A stretch of 9,609 nt of DNA from a bacterium (GCA_030634585.1 DAOWAM010000017.1:1-9609); one strand, 5' to 3'. Positions 1 through 5,740 are shown, counted from the stretch's first letter. Numbers and translations: made by a program. Notes: a model not told the origin generated them from the letters alone.

Positions 1-96
1 TCTAAAATCATCTAGCTTAATTAGTTGATGATTAGAAAGGTAACTAAAATATTGGGTTTCATCCCAACGCGCTGCTTGTGCGCTTAAAATAATCAT
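1..96 (-). CDS. Unidentified protein, N-terminal fragment (runs off window)
   Basis: The minus strand is open from an ATG at 94-96 to the window edge, giving 32 codons that begin MIILSAQAARWDE and end in IKLDDFR. An in-frame TAA lies a few codons upstream of the ATG, so this is the likely start. The base composition (GC-richer, with GCG, CGC and GGG) and the mixed residue content look coding, unlike the AT-rich spacer at 97-224. There is no Shine-Dalgarno, as for most genes here. It lies 128 bases downstream of tsf on the same strand. In many bacteria pyrH follows tsf, but these residues do not look like the start of a UMP kinase. I do not recognise the family, and too little is visible to suggest a function. 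Confidence 0.5.
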   Translation of the reverse strand, partial: MIILSAQAARWDETQYFSYLSNHQLIKLDDFR

Positions 97-224
97 AATA
101 AATAATTAAGTTTCTAATTAAAACTTTTACAAAAACATATTTATTATCAAAATATTTTCCATTAATAATAATAATGTCTTTCATGCTATAAAGCATATCC
201 ACCCTTAATTCAATTTTAAGGAAA

Positions 225-800
225 CTATATTTCCCAGCGGATGAACTTGGTAATTTTAATGTTCTCTTTAAAACGAGAAATATAAACTGTTAATAAGTCT
301 GTAATTGTTTGTTGGGAATCTTTAATAAACGGTTGTTCTAATAAACAAATTTCCGAATAAAACTTTTTTAATTTACCAGTAATAATCTTTTCTTGAATAT
401 CGGTTGGTTTTTTCTTTAAATCTTGGCGATAAATCTCTTTTTCTTTTTCTATTATTTCTTTTGGTACATCTTTTATGTCTAAATATTGTGGATTAGTAGC
501 TACTATTTGCATTGCTAAGTCATGTGTCAAATTAATAAATTCTTTATTTTTGGCAACAAAATCAGTTTCACAATTAACCATCACCAAGGCCGCTATTTTA
601 CTATCGTTATGTAAATAAAAACCAATTTTACCCTCTTTGGTTTGGCGAGATTTTTTGATTGCCACAATTTTTTTTCCCTTTTTTCTCAAAATTTCTATTG
701 CTTTAGAAGCGTCTTGTTTACTTTCTGCTAGAGCTTGTTGACAAGCCAACCAACCCGCACCTGTTGATTGACGAAGTTGTTTAATTAATTTTGTGTCCAT
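225..800 (-). CDS. tsf: Elongation factor Ts (short form)
   Basis: EF-Ts is the cytoplasmic nucleotide-exchange factor that releases GDP from EF-Tu. The N-terminal UBA-like segment (residues 1-42) carries LRQSTGAGWLACQQAL, matching the family pattern LRxxTGAGMMDCKKAL with Trp where Met is usual. The EF-Tu contact motif TDFVAKN is intact at 79-85, preceded by the typical VNCE. LLEQPFIKDS near residue 155 is also characteristic. At 191 residues it is much shorter than the roughly 280-residue E. coli protein and close to the short one-subdomain forms such as that of Thermus. It starts 12 bases after the rpsB stop, so it is the second gene of an rpsB-tsf operon. There is no Shine-Dalgarno. It ends in TAG, and no convincing terminator follows: only weak hairpins at 183-196 and 203-221. 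Confidence 0.97.
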   Translation of the reverse strand: MDTKLIKQLRQSTGAGWLACQQALAESKQDASKAIEILRKKGKKIVAIKKSRQTKEGKIGFYLHNDSKIAALVMVNCETDFVAKNKEFINLTHDLAMQIVATNPQYLDIKDVPKEIIEKEKEIYRQDLKKKPTDIQEKIITGKLKKFYSEICLLEQPFIKDSQQTITDLLTVYISRFKENIKITKFIRWEI

Positions 801-812
801 GTTATTAAATTA

Positions 813-1559
813 TTAAATTTTATTTTTTGTTTTTTTAATAGCGACAGACGGTACGTCTTTTGTTTCATGAATTGCTTTTTCTAATCCTTCCATAATCGCC
901 TGATTAACCAACGAAACTATTAATTGAATAGATTTAATTCCTTTATCATTAACTAAAATCGGATAATCAATTAATTCCGGATTAAAATTCGTATTTACTA
1001 AACCAATAATTGGAACATTCTTCGCCTTAGCTTCTTGGACTACCGTTTTCTCTTTTTTCAAACCAACAACAAAAATTGCTTCTGGCAATTTAGTCAATTC
1101 TTTCAATCCGGCAACTGCTACTTTTAATTTTGCTAGTTCTCGACCCAAATTAAGTCGTTCTTTTTTAGTATATCTAGACCAATAACCTTCTTCCTTTTCT
1201 TTTGCCAACCGATCCATTTTTTTTACTTTCTCCATAATTACCTTAAAATTAGTTAATGTTCCCCCCAACCATCGTTCATTAACGTAAGGCATATCTAATT
1301 TCTCGGCTGTTTCTTTTATTAATTGTTTGGCTTGTGGTATTGTACCAACTAATAAAACTTTCCCCTTTTGCGATACTACTTTGGTAATAAATTCCAAGGC
1401 CAATTTTAATTTATCAACAGTTTTTTCTAAATCAATGATATGAATATTACTACGTACACCATAAATATACTGTTTCATTTTAGGGTGACATTTAGAAGAG
1501 AGATGACCAAAATGAACACCTGCTTCAAACAATTCTGAAATTGTTGGAGTTTTAACCAT
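813..1559 (-). CDS. rpsB: 30S ribosomal protein S2
   Basis: S2 is a small-subunit protein that joins late in 30S assembly. The N-terminus has the signature LFEAGVHFGH (about residues 10-19), followed by HPKMKQYIYG and NIHIIDLEKT. ERWLGGTLTNF lies near the middle. The C-terminal half has PEAIFVVGLKKEKT and NTNFNPELIDYPI, the counterparts of the usual DPRKEH and DTNCDPDxIDYPI, followed by VNDKGIKSI in place of the common GNDDAIRSI. The length of 248 residues is normal. The lysine-rich end (KKTKNKI) is short. It is the first gene of the rpsB-tsf operon and has a near-consensus promoter about 40-70 bases upstream. The leader has no Shine-Dalgarno near the ATG; an AAGG about 30 bases away sits close to the predicted transcript start and is unlikely to act. 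Confidence 0.98.
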   Translation of the reverse strand: MVKTPTISELFEAGVHFGHLSSKCHPKMKQYIYGVRSNIHIIDLEKTVDKLKLALEFITKVVSQKGKVLLVGTIPQAKQLIKETAEKLDMPYVNERWLGGTLTNFKVIMEKVKKMDRLAKEKEEGYWSRYTKKERLNLGRELAKLKVAVAGLKELTKLPEAIFVVGLKKEKTVVQEAKAKNVPIIGLVNTNFNPELIDYPILVNDKGIKSIQLIVSLVNQAIMEGLEKAIHETKDVPSVAIKKTKNKI

Positions 1560-1598
1560 AAATATTTATTTAAATAATTAATTACTATTAACCTTGTT

Positions 1599-1627
1599 AT
1601 TTTATAGTATTTAAAATAGCTTGTCAA
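1599..1627 (-). promoter_or_regulatory. Sigma-70-type promoter of rpsB-tsf
   Basis: Read on the minus strand, TTGACA (plus-strand positions 1622-1627) is followed by a 17-base spacer and TAAAAT (1599-1604). The -35 box is perfect, the -10 box has five of six consensus bases and the spacing is ideal. Transcription should start near 1592, leaving a leader of about 33 AT-rich bases before the rpsB ATG at 1559. The -35 box overlaps that of the proposed divergent rpmE promoter. Confidence 0.78.
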
Positions 1628-1652
1628 AAAAAATAGATTGTGATAGGATAAT
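1621..1652 (+). promoter_or_regulatory. Probable divergent promoter of rpmE
   Basis: TTGTCA at 1621-1626 is followed after 17 bases by TAGGAT (1644-1649). An alternative -10, GATAAT (1647-1652), would need a 20-base spacer. The boxes are weaker than those of the rpsB promoter on the other strand. A promoter is needed somewhere in this 131-base divergent gap, and this is the best candidate seen. The predicted transcript starts near 1657, about 35 bases before the rpmE ATG. Confidence 0.4.
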
Positions 1653-1690
1653 GTCGTTAAGAGTTTTAAAAAAATATAACTATTAAAAAA

Positions 1691-2020
1691 ATGAAAAAAG
1701 ACATTCAACCAACCTACTATCCAAAAGCAAAAATTATTTGTTCTTGTGGCGCTCAATTTACTATTGGCTCAACTATCAAAGAAATGAAAGTTGAAATTTG
1801 TTCACAGTGTCATCCTTTTTACACTGGCAAACAAAAATTAATTGATACAGCTCGTCGAATTGATCGCTATCAAAAAATAATTGACAAGAAGAAAGTGTTA
1901 GATCAAGAAAAAATGAAACGAAAATTAAAAAGTGTTAAATCAAAATCATCTACTACTAAAAAGGATATGCCTGATTCAAAGATCGCAAATAAAAAAGAAA
2001 AAAAAATAAAAAATAGTTAG
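1691..2020 (+). CDS. rpmE: 50S ribosomal protein L31, zinc-binding type with a basic C-terminal tail
   Basis: L31 helps bridge the 50S and 30S subunits. The core (residues 1-63) begins MKKDIQPTYY, the usual start of L31. Four cysteines at 17, 19, 37 and 40 (CSCG and CSQC) form the zinc site of the C+ type, and HPFYTGKQK follows as in the family. Typical L31 is about 65-75 residues. This one reaches 109 because of a lysine- and serine-rich tail (about 64-109) of low complexity, probably disordered and RNA-binding. It is divergent from rpsB and has its own terminator at 2042-2070, with prfA and prmC downstream on the same strand. The leader is A-rich without a Shine-Dalgarno. Confidence 0.95.
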   Translation: MKKDIQPTYYPKAKIICSCGAQFTIGSTIKEMKVEICSQCHPFYTGKQKLIDTARRIDRYQKIIDKKKVLDQEKMKRKLKSVKSKSSTTKKDMPDSKIANKKEKKIKNS

Positions 2021-2041
2021 TTTAAAAACTTAAATAATATT

Positions 2042-2070
2042 AATCGTTAATTTTTAAATTAACGATTTTT
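2042..2070 (+). terminator. Intrinsic terminator after rpmE
   Basis: An 11-base-pair AT-rich stem pairs AATCGTTAATT (2042-2052) with AATTAACGATT (2057-2067) around a four-base loop. A T run starts within the stem end (2066-2070), and ATTTACTTTATT follows. It lies 21 bases after the rpmE TAG. The stem has only two G-C pairs, so termination may be partial. It separates rpmE from prfA although both face the same way. Confidence 0.7.
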
Positions 2071-2114
2071 ATTTACTTTATTAAATTATATTAAAAAATA
2101 AAATAAAAAATAAA

Positions 2115-3158
2115 ATGAACGAAACAAAGAAATCGTCACAATTAAATGAATTAGAAACTCGTGCAAGTGAATTAGAAAAAAAATTGCAAGATAAAGAGAT
2201 AATTAATCAACCGCCATTATTGATGCAACTGTCCAAAGAATATGGTCAAATAAAAATGGAACTAACTCAAAAAAAAGAATTGATTAAAATTAACCAGGAT
2301 ATTTCTTCGGCGCAAGAAATATTAGATAAAGAAACAGACCCAGAATTATTAGCGTTAGCGCAAGAAGATTTAGATAATTTAAAACAACAAAAAAATAAAT
2401 TATCTCGATCAGAGCAAATAATAAATCAAAGTAAGAATATTATCATTGAGATTAGAGCCGGCACCGGTGGTGATGAAGCAGCTCTCTTCGCCGCCGATTT
2501 ATTTCGAATGTACAATCATTTTGCCGAACAAAAAAAATGGACTGTTCATTTGATTGATGCTAATCGCACTAGTTTACAAGGATTCAAAGAAGTAATTTTT
2601 TCTATTCATGGAACCAATACTTATCAATTATTAAAAAATGAAAGTGGTGTTCATCGCGTTCAACGAATACCAGAAACAGAAAAAAGTGGACGAATTCACA
2701 CTTCTACCGCTACGGTTGCCGTTCTAATAGAGGCAAAACCAACCGATATTAGTATTAGTCCGAATGATCTACGAATAGACACTTATCGTGCCTCTGGTCA
2801 TGGCGGGCAAAGTGTGCAAAAGAATTCTTCTGCTGTCCGTATTACTTATTTGCCAACTAACGTAGTCGTTGCTTGTCAAGATGAGCGAAGTCAAAAACAA
2901 AATAAAGAAAGAGCAATGACTGTTCTCCGTTCTCGCTTATTAACTCAACAACAAGAAGAAAAAGCTACTAAAATGAAAGAAACGCGTCGTGGGCAAATTG
3001 GTCAAGCAAAACGGTCAGAAAAGATACGCACTTATAATTTTCCCCAAAATCGCATTACTGATCATCGTTTACAAAAAAGCTGGTATAATCTTTCCGAAGT
3101 TTTAAACGGTAATTTAGATAAAATCATCAACACCTTAAATGATGATAATGACGATTAA
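2115..3158 (+). CDS. prfA: Peptide chain release factor 1
   Basis: RF1 recognises UAA and UAG in the ribosomal A site and triggers peptide release. Residues 1-100 form a charged, largely helical N-terminal domain. RAGTGGDEAALFA at 114-126 opens the conserved core. The codon-reading motif PxT is present as PET (186-188, within RIPETEKSGRIHTST), which marks RF1 rather than RF2 (SPF). The catalytic GGQ is at 230-232 in SGHGGQSVQ, where many homologues have SGAGGQHVN. The 347 residues compare with 360 in E. coli. There is no Shine-Dalgarno: the 44 bases before the ATG contain one C and no G. The gene overlaps prmC by up to 20 bases, which suggests coupled translation of the factor and its modifying enzyme. 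Confidence 0.97.
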   Translation: MNETKKSSQLNELETRASELEKKLQDKEIINQPPLLMQLSKEYGQIKMELTQKKELIKINQDISSAQEILDKETDPELLALAQEDLDNLKQQKNKLSRSEQIINQSKNIIIEIRAGTGGDEAALFAADLFRMYNHFAEQKKWTVHLIDANRTSLQGFKEVIFSIHGTNTYQLLKNESGVHRVQRIPETEKSGRIHTSTATVAVLIEAKPTDISISPNDLRIDTYRASGHGGQSVQKNSSAVRITYLPTNVVVACQDERSQKQNKERAMTVLRSRLLTQQQEEKATKMKETRRGQIGQAKRSEKIRTYNFPQNRITDHRLQKSWYNLSEVLNGNLDKIINTLNDDNDD

Positions 3159-3996
3159 AGAATTATTACAATCAGGTAATGAATCATTATCTTCTTTTTC
3201 TGATAACCCGCAATTAGATAGCGAGTTATTATTAGGTTTTATTGTCAAAAAAACAAAGCACTGGCTTTATATGCATGAGCAAGAACTGATAAATAATCAG
3301 CAAAAAAAACAATGGCAAAAATTAATTAAACAACGACAACAAGGCAAACCAATCGCATATTTAATTAGTCAAAAGGAATTTTACGGATTAAATTTTTTTG
3401 TTAACCAACACGTATTAATTCCTCGTCCAGAAAGTGAATTATTAATTGAACAAATATTATTACATCATCCAATAAATGAATCTTTAATTATCGCTGATAT
3501 TGGCACTGGTAGCGGCTGTTTAGCGATTACTTTAGCTAAATATTTACCCAATGCTATTGTATATGCCGCTGATATTTCTGTACATGCTTTATCAGTGGCC
3601 AAAAAAAACGCTCGACAGCACCAAGTAAAAATTAATTTTCGACGGGGTAATTTACTTAAACCATTACGAAACCTAAAAATCGATTTGGTTATCGCTAACC
3701 TCCCTTATCTCTCCCCTACTGTTTATCGACAAACGAGTATGTCAATTCAGAAATATGAACCAAAATTAGCTTTATTGTCAGCCAATAATGGTTTATTTTA
3801 TTACCAACAATTATTAGCGCAAATTGGTTCTTTTTTTCCTTCCGTTAAGCAGATCTTTTTAGAAATTGATTCGCGACAAAATAAACAAATTAAAACCATA
3901 ATTAAACAATCCACTAATCAGCGGATATCACAAGCAAAAATAAAAATAAGCAAAGATTTACAACAACAAGATCGAGTAGTTAGCATTTTTATTTAA
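3139..3996 (+). CDS. prmC: Release factor glutamine methyltransferase
   Basis: PrmC (HemK) uses S-adenosylmethionine to methylate the GGQ glutamine of release factors. An N-terminal helical domain (about 1-75) is followed by FYGLNFFV and IPRPESE (94-100), close to the family IPRPETE. The SAM-binding motif I is DIGTGSGCLAI (120-130). The substrate-glutamine motif, NPPY in E. coli, is NLPY here (187-190, ANLPYLSP). The 285 residues are normal. Three in-frame ATGs (3139, 3142, 3148) begin the frame. Starting at 3148 gives MTIKELL, which resembles typical PrmC starts, so the true start may be 3148 with an 11-base overlap with prfA. There is no Shine-Dalgarno, so initiation probably depends on prfA translation. 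Confidence 0.95.
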   Translation: MMIMTIKELLQSGNESLSSFSDNPQLDSELLLGFIVKKTKHWLYMHEQELINNQQKKQWQKLIKQRQQGKPIAYLISQKEFYGLNFFVNQHVLIPRPESELLIEQILLHHPINESLIIADIGTGSGCLAITLAKYLPNAIVYAADISVHALSVAKKNARQHQVKINFRRGNLLKPLRNLKIDLVIANLPYLSPTVYRQTSMSIQKYEPKLALLSANNGLFYYQQLLAQIGSFFPSVKQIFLEIDSRQNKQIKTIIKQSTNQRISQAKIKISKDLQQQDRVVSIFI

Positions 3997-4036
3997 TTTC
4001 ATTAAAGATTTCTAGGAGAACTAACTCTTTTAAATT

Positions 4037-4140
4037 GTGGTAGATCCACTCCTGTCAAACAGGATTTAACGGGATTGACCCTGTTAAATATTTTCGCCTT
4101 TGGCGAAATTCCCACTTCGTGGGATTTAACAGGGTTGACA
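4037..4140. repeat. Tandem hairpin (nested palindrome) element
   Basis: Five stem-loops follow one another with gaps of 0-2 bases. They are GTGG/CCAC (4037-4040, 4046-4049); CCTGT/ACAGG with a CAA loop (4051-4063); ATTTAACGGG with CCC plus GTTAAAT and one bulged T (4064-4089); TTTCGCC/GGCGAAA with a TTT loop (4092-4108); and TCCCAC/GTGGGA with a TTC loop (4110-4124). A rival pairing joins CCCTGTTAAAT (4079-4089) to ATTTAACAGGG (4124-4134), 11 pairs without mismatch. That encloses hairpins four and five as a three-way junction and breaks hairpin three. No T run follows any stem, so these are not standard terminators. The block lies between prmC and the promoter of the next gene. It may be a REP/MITE-like palindrome or a structured RNA. 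Only one copy is visible here. Confidence 0.7.
4062..4139 (+). repeat. Imperfect direct repeat, 18 nt, 60 nt apart
   Basis: GGATTTAACGGGATTGAC at 4062-4079 and GGATTTAACAGGGTTGAC at 4122-4139 match at 16 of 18 positions. The right copy overlaps both the closing strand of the three-way junction and the -35 box of the downstream promoter. The left copy has TTGAC but no downstream -10 at the right distance. The two copies bracket the two GC-rich hairpins at 4092-4124. Confidence 0.8.
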
Positions 4141-4163
4141 CAATAATTTAGACATGTTATATT
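4135..4163 (+). promoter_or_regulatory. Strong promoter of the small membrane protein gene
   Basis: TTGACA (4135-4140) is a perfect -35 box. After exactly 17 bases comes TATATT (4158-4163), preceded by TG one base upstream (4155-4156), an extended -10. Transcription should start near 4170, so the hairpin block lies upstream of the transcript. The -35 box is the last six bases of the repeat element. This is one of the two best promoters in the window. Confidence 0.8.
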
Positions 4164-4180
4164 TAAAGTAACAAAAAATA

Positions 4181-4187
4181 AAGGAGG
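4181..4187 (+). promoter_or_regulatory. Strong Shine-Dalgarno that fixes a TTG start
   Basis: AAGGAGG ends six bases before the TTG at 4194-4196, ideal spacing. The alternative ATG at 4215 would be 27 bases away, so the TTG is preferred. No other visible start in the window has a comparable site. Confidence 0.85.
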
Positions 4188-4193
4188 CTTGTT

Positions 4194-4502
4194 TTGGATA
4201 ATAAAAGTTTTTTGATGATTGTATTAGGATCCATTCTTGTTCTGATTGGATTTATTATTCTAATTTTGTTTTGTTTCAGTGGCGGATTTCTCATTGGTGC
4301 TGGTTTATCTATTACTATTTGCAATTTTTTTCGATTGAAACTTTGGTTTTTGCTTATCATGGTAAACCTTATCGGAGCGGGTATCATTAGCATGTTGCTA
4401 GTACAATTAGAAAAACAAAAGGACATCTTTACAATCTTATTTCGTTTTGGACTAATTGCTGGTATCATATTTGGGTTTATACTCAAATTTGATATAATTT
4501 AA
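4194..4502 (+). CDS. Small four-helix membrane protein, family not recognised
   Basis: I do not recognise this 102-residue protein. It is almost wholly hydrophobic, with probable membrane segments at about 5-28, 31-46, 48-70 and 78-98. The second is short and glycine-rich (GGFLIGAGLS). The few charged residues sit at the N-terminus (DNK), between helices two and three (RLK) and between three and four (EKQKD). There are cysteines at 27 and 43 and no catalytic-looking motif. The start is TTG, chosen because a strong Shine-Dalgarno lies six bases upstream; an internal ATG (residue 8) is the alternative. It has its own near-consensus promoter, and its stop codon lies within the stem of a terminator, so it is a stand-alone unit. 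A minus-strand frame also spans this region, but promoter, ribosome site and terminator all favour the plus strand. Function is unknown. Confidence 0.8.
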   Translation: MDNKSFLMIVLGSILVLIGFIILILFCFSGGFLIGAGLSITICNFFRLKLWFLLIMVNLIGAGIISMLLVQLEKQKDIFTILFRFGLIAGIIFGFILKFDII

Positions 4503-4527
4503 AAGAACCGCCAAAGGCGGTTCTTTT
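4501..4527. terminator. Bidirectional intrinsic terminator between convergent genes
   Basis: A 12-base-pair stem pairs AAAAGAACCGCC (4501-4512) with GGCGGTTCTTTT (4516-4527) around an AAA loop. Plus-strand transcripts end in TTCTTTTCTT. Minus-strand transcripts end in TTCTTTTAAATT. It overlaps the TAA of the small membrane protein (4500-4502) and lies about 100 bases past the stop of the convergent DUF3048 gene, so it can serve both. The spacer 4531-4629 contains nothing else I can recognise. Confidence 0.88.
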
Positions 4528-4629
4528 CTTATTTTATAACTTTATTTTTGTAATACTACTGTCTTATTTATTTGGCATCTGATCTAAAAATACACGAAAC
4601 CATAAAAAAATAATTAATTTATATTTTTA

Positions 4630-5736
4630 TCAATAAATTACATCTGTTTCTTCCGGAACAATTTCAATCCATATCTGTCCGCTATTAAAAGCAATTTCTT
4701 TGTCGTTTTCATCAAAAAAACGAGTGCGATTATTTTCTTTTTTCCATTGACCAATAATAGTTCGTCCATCACGAAAAACAATTGTTTTTCCTTGACCAGT
4801 TAAATCAATTTTTCGTCGACCGACTGAATCAATAATACTTACCGGAACATATTGAATAATTATATTACTAGTTTCTATTTGTTTGCGTTGATCATCCAAA
4901 TAAGCCAAATTCTTTTGCCAACGAAGATAATGATTAGTTTCCCGTTGATAACGCCATTTCACTTGATAGCTACTATTAGAAAAATTAATAATGATTTCTG
5001 AGCTAATAATCGGTCTTTTTTCTATCGACGGTTCGTCTTGCCATAGCCAAGAAGAAAAATTAGCTTCTGTCGGTAATTGTCGTTTAGTAATTATTTGTTG
5101 TAAATTATCTTTGGAAATGAAAAGATTATGTGGCGCTTTTTTATCTACTCCTCGCCAGAAATATCTTCCATCTGAAGTGAGTGCGTCTACATTATACACT
5201 TGATGATCCCCTTGTTTTAATTCTTGAAGCACTTGAAAACTTCCTCCAGCGTGAACGAACAAAGCACCATATTCACCAACTAAATGCGCTAAATAAGGGC
5301 GAGCCGATCTTACTGGCCCAATTTTTTGTGGTAAATTTGTTTGACTAAATATAGCTATTAATCTAGTAATTCCCGCCTCTACTGGCACTTCGTAAATAAT
5401 ACTGGCTTGATTAATTCCACTCGGTGGCCAAGCATCAATAATATTGTCAATTAATACCGCTACAGGCAATAACTCCTTATCTTGTTTATTTAAAAAAACT
5501 CCATTTAAAGCACTGAATATTAACGGAGTTTTTGTTTTATTTTGTTGTTCTGATGTCTTGGAATTAATTACATCGCCATCATCTTTAGAATTAAAACCAA
5601 ATAAACAATAACTAATAGTAAAAACAATTAATAAAAAGATTATAATTGCAACAACTAATAATTTTTGATTCAATAAATTTTTGTTTTGTCCTTTTTGTTG
5701 GTGAAAAACAGCGTCAATAAAATATCTTTTTGGCAT
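4630..5736 (-). CDS. YerB-like DUF3048 protein, membrane-anchored
   Basis: This belongs to the YerB/DUF3048 family of extracytoplasmic proteins of unknown biochemical role. A short cytoplasmic stretch precedes one membrane helix at about 26-48. A polar linker (49-75) leads to the conserved domain: PVAVLIDN (91-98), WPPSG, YEVPVEAGITRL (115-126) and GPVRSARPY (140-148), then HAGGS, NVDAL and APHNLF. The C-terminal part (about 240-368), beta-rich with GQWKKENNRTRFF and GQIWIEIV, matches the second DUF3048 region. Bacillus YerB is a lipoprotein; here Cys44 lies inside the helix without a proper lipobox, so a plain helix anchor is more likely. It starts four bases after the rplY stop and is the last gene of that unit. 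It ends in TGA followed directly by TAA. Confidence 0.9.
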   Translation of the reverse strand: MPKRYFIDAVFHQQKGQNKNLLNQKLLVVAIIIFLLIVFTISYCLFGFNSKDDGDVINSKTSEQQNKTKTPLIFSALNGVFLNKQDKELLPVAVLIDNIIDAWPPSGINQASIIYEVPVEAGITRLIAIFSQTNLPQKIGPVRSARPYLAHLVGEYGALFVHAGGSFQVLQELKQGDHQVYNVDALTSDGRYFWRGVDKKAPHNLFISKDNLQQIITKRQLPTEANFSSWLWQDEPSIEKRPIISSEIIINFSNSSYQVKWRYQRETNHYLRWQKNLAYLDDQRKQIETSNIIIQYVPVSIIDSVGRRKIDLTGQGKTIVFRDGRTIIGQWKKENNRTRFFDENDKEIAFNSGQIWIEIVPEETDVIY

Positions 5737-5740
5737 TTGA

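Noticed and set aside
59..202. Minus-strand frame of 47 codons starting at GTG (or internal ATGs) between tsf and the left-edge gene
   Set aside because: It is rich in Ile, Tyr and Asn as expected of AT-rich spacer, and it overlaps in another register the frame at 1-96, whose composition looks more like coding sequence. I kept the latter.
183..221. Two weak hairpins (ATGCT/AGCAT and CCTTAA/TTAAGG) after tsf, considered as a terminator
   Set aside because: The stems are only 5-6 bp and no T run follows on the minus strand.
1475..1756. 93-codon minus-strand frame across the rpsB start, the divergent promoter region and the rpmE start
   Set aside because: It is antisense to rpmE at one end, overlaps rpsB in another frame at the other and crosses two promoters. 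Its Phe/Leu/Tyr-rich content is typical of AT-rich noise.
4163..4486. 107-codon minus-strand frame over the small membrane protein
   Set aside because: It is the antisense shadow of the plus-strand gene: low complexity, with no promoter or ribosome site of its own. The plus strand has promoter, Shine-Dalgarno and terminator.
4630..4632. Possible UGA recoding, as in some Patescibacteria (Gracilibacteria)
   Set aside because: Here TGA ends DUF3048 at the expected place and is followed directly by TAA. Conserved Trp positions use TGG, and no gene needs TGA read as an amino acid.
4991..5203. 70-codon plus-strand frame inside the DUF3048 gene
   Set aside because: It is antisense to the conserved DUF3048 domain, with no promoter or ribosome site.
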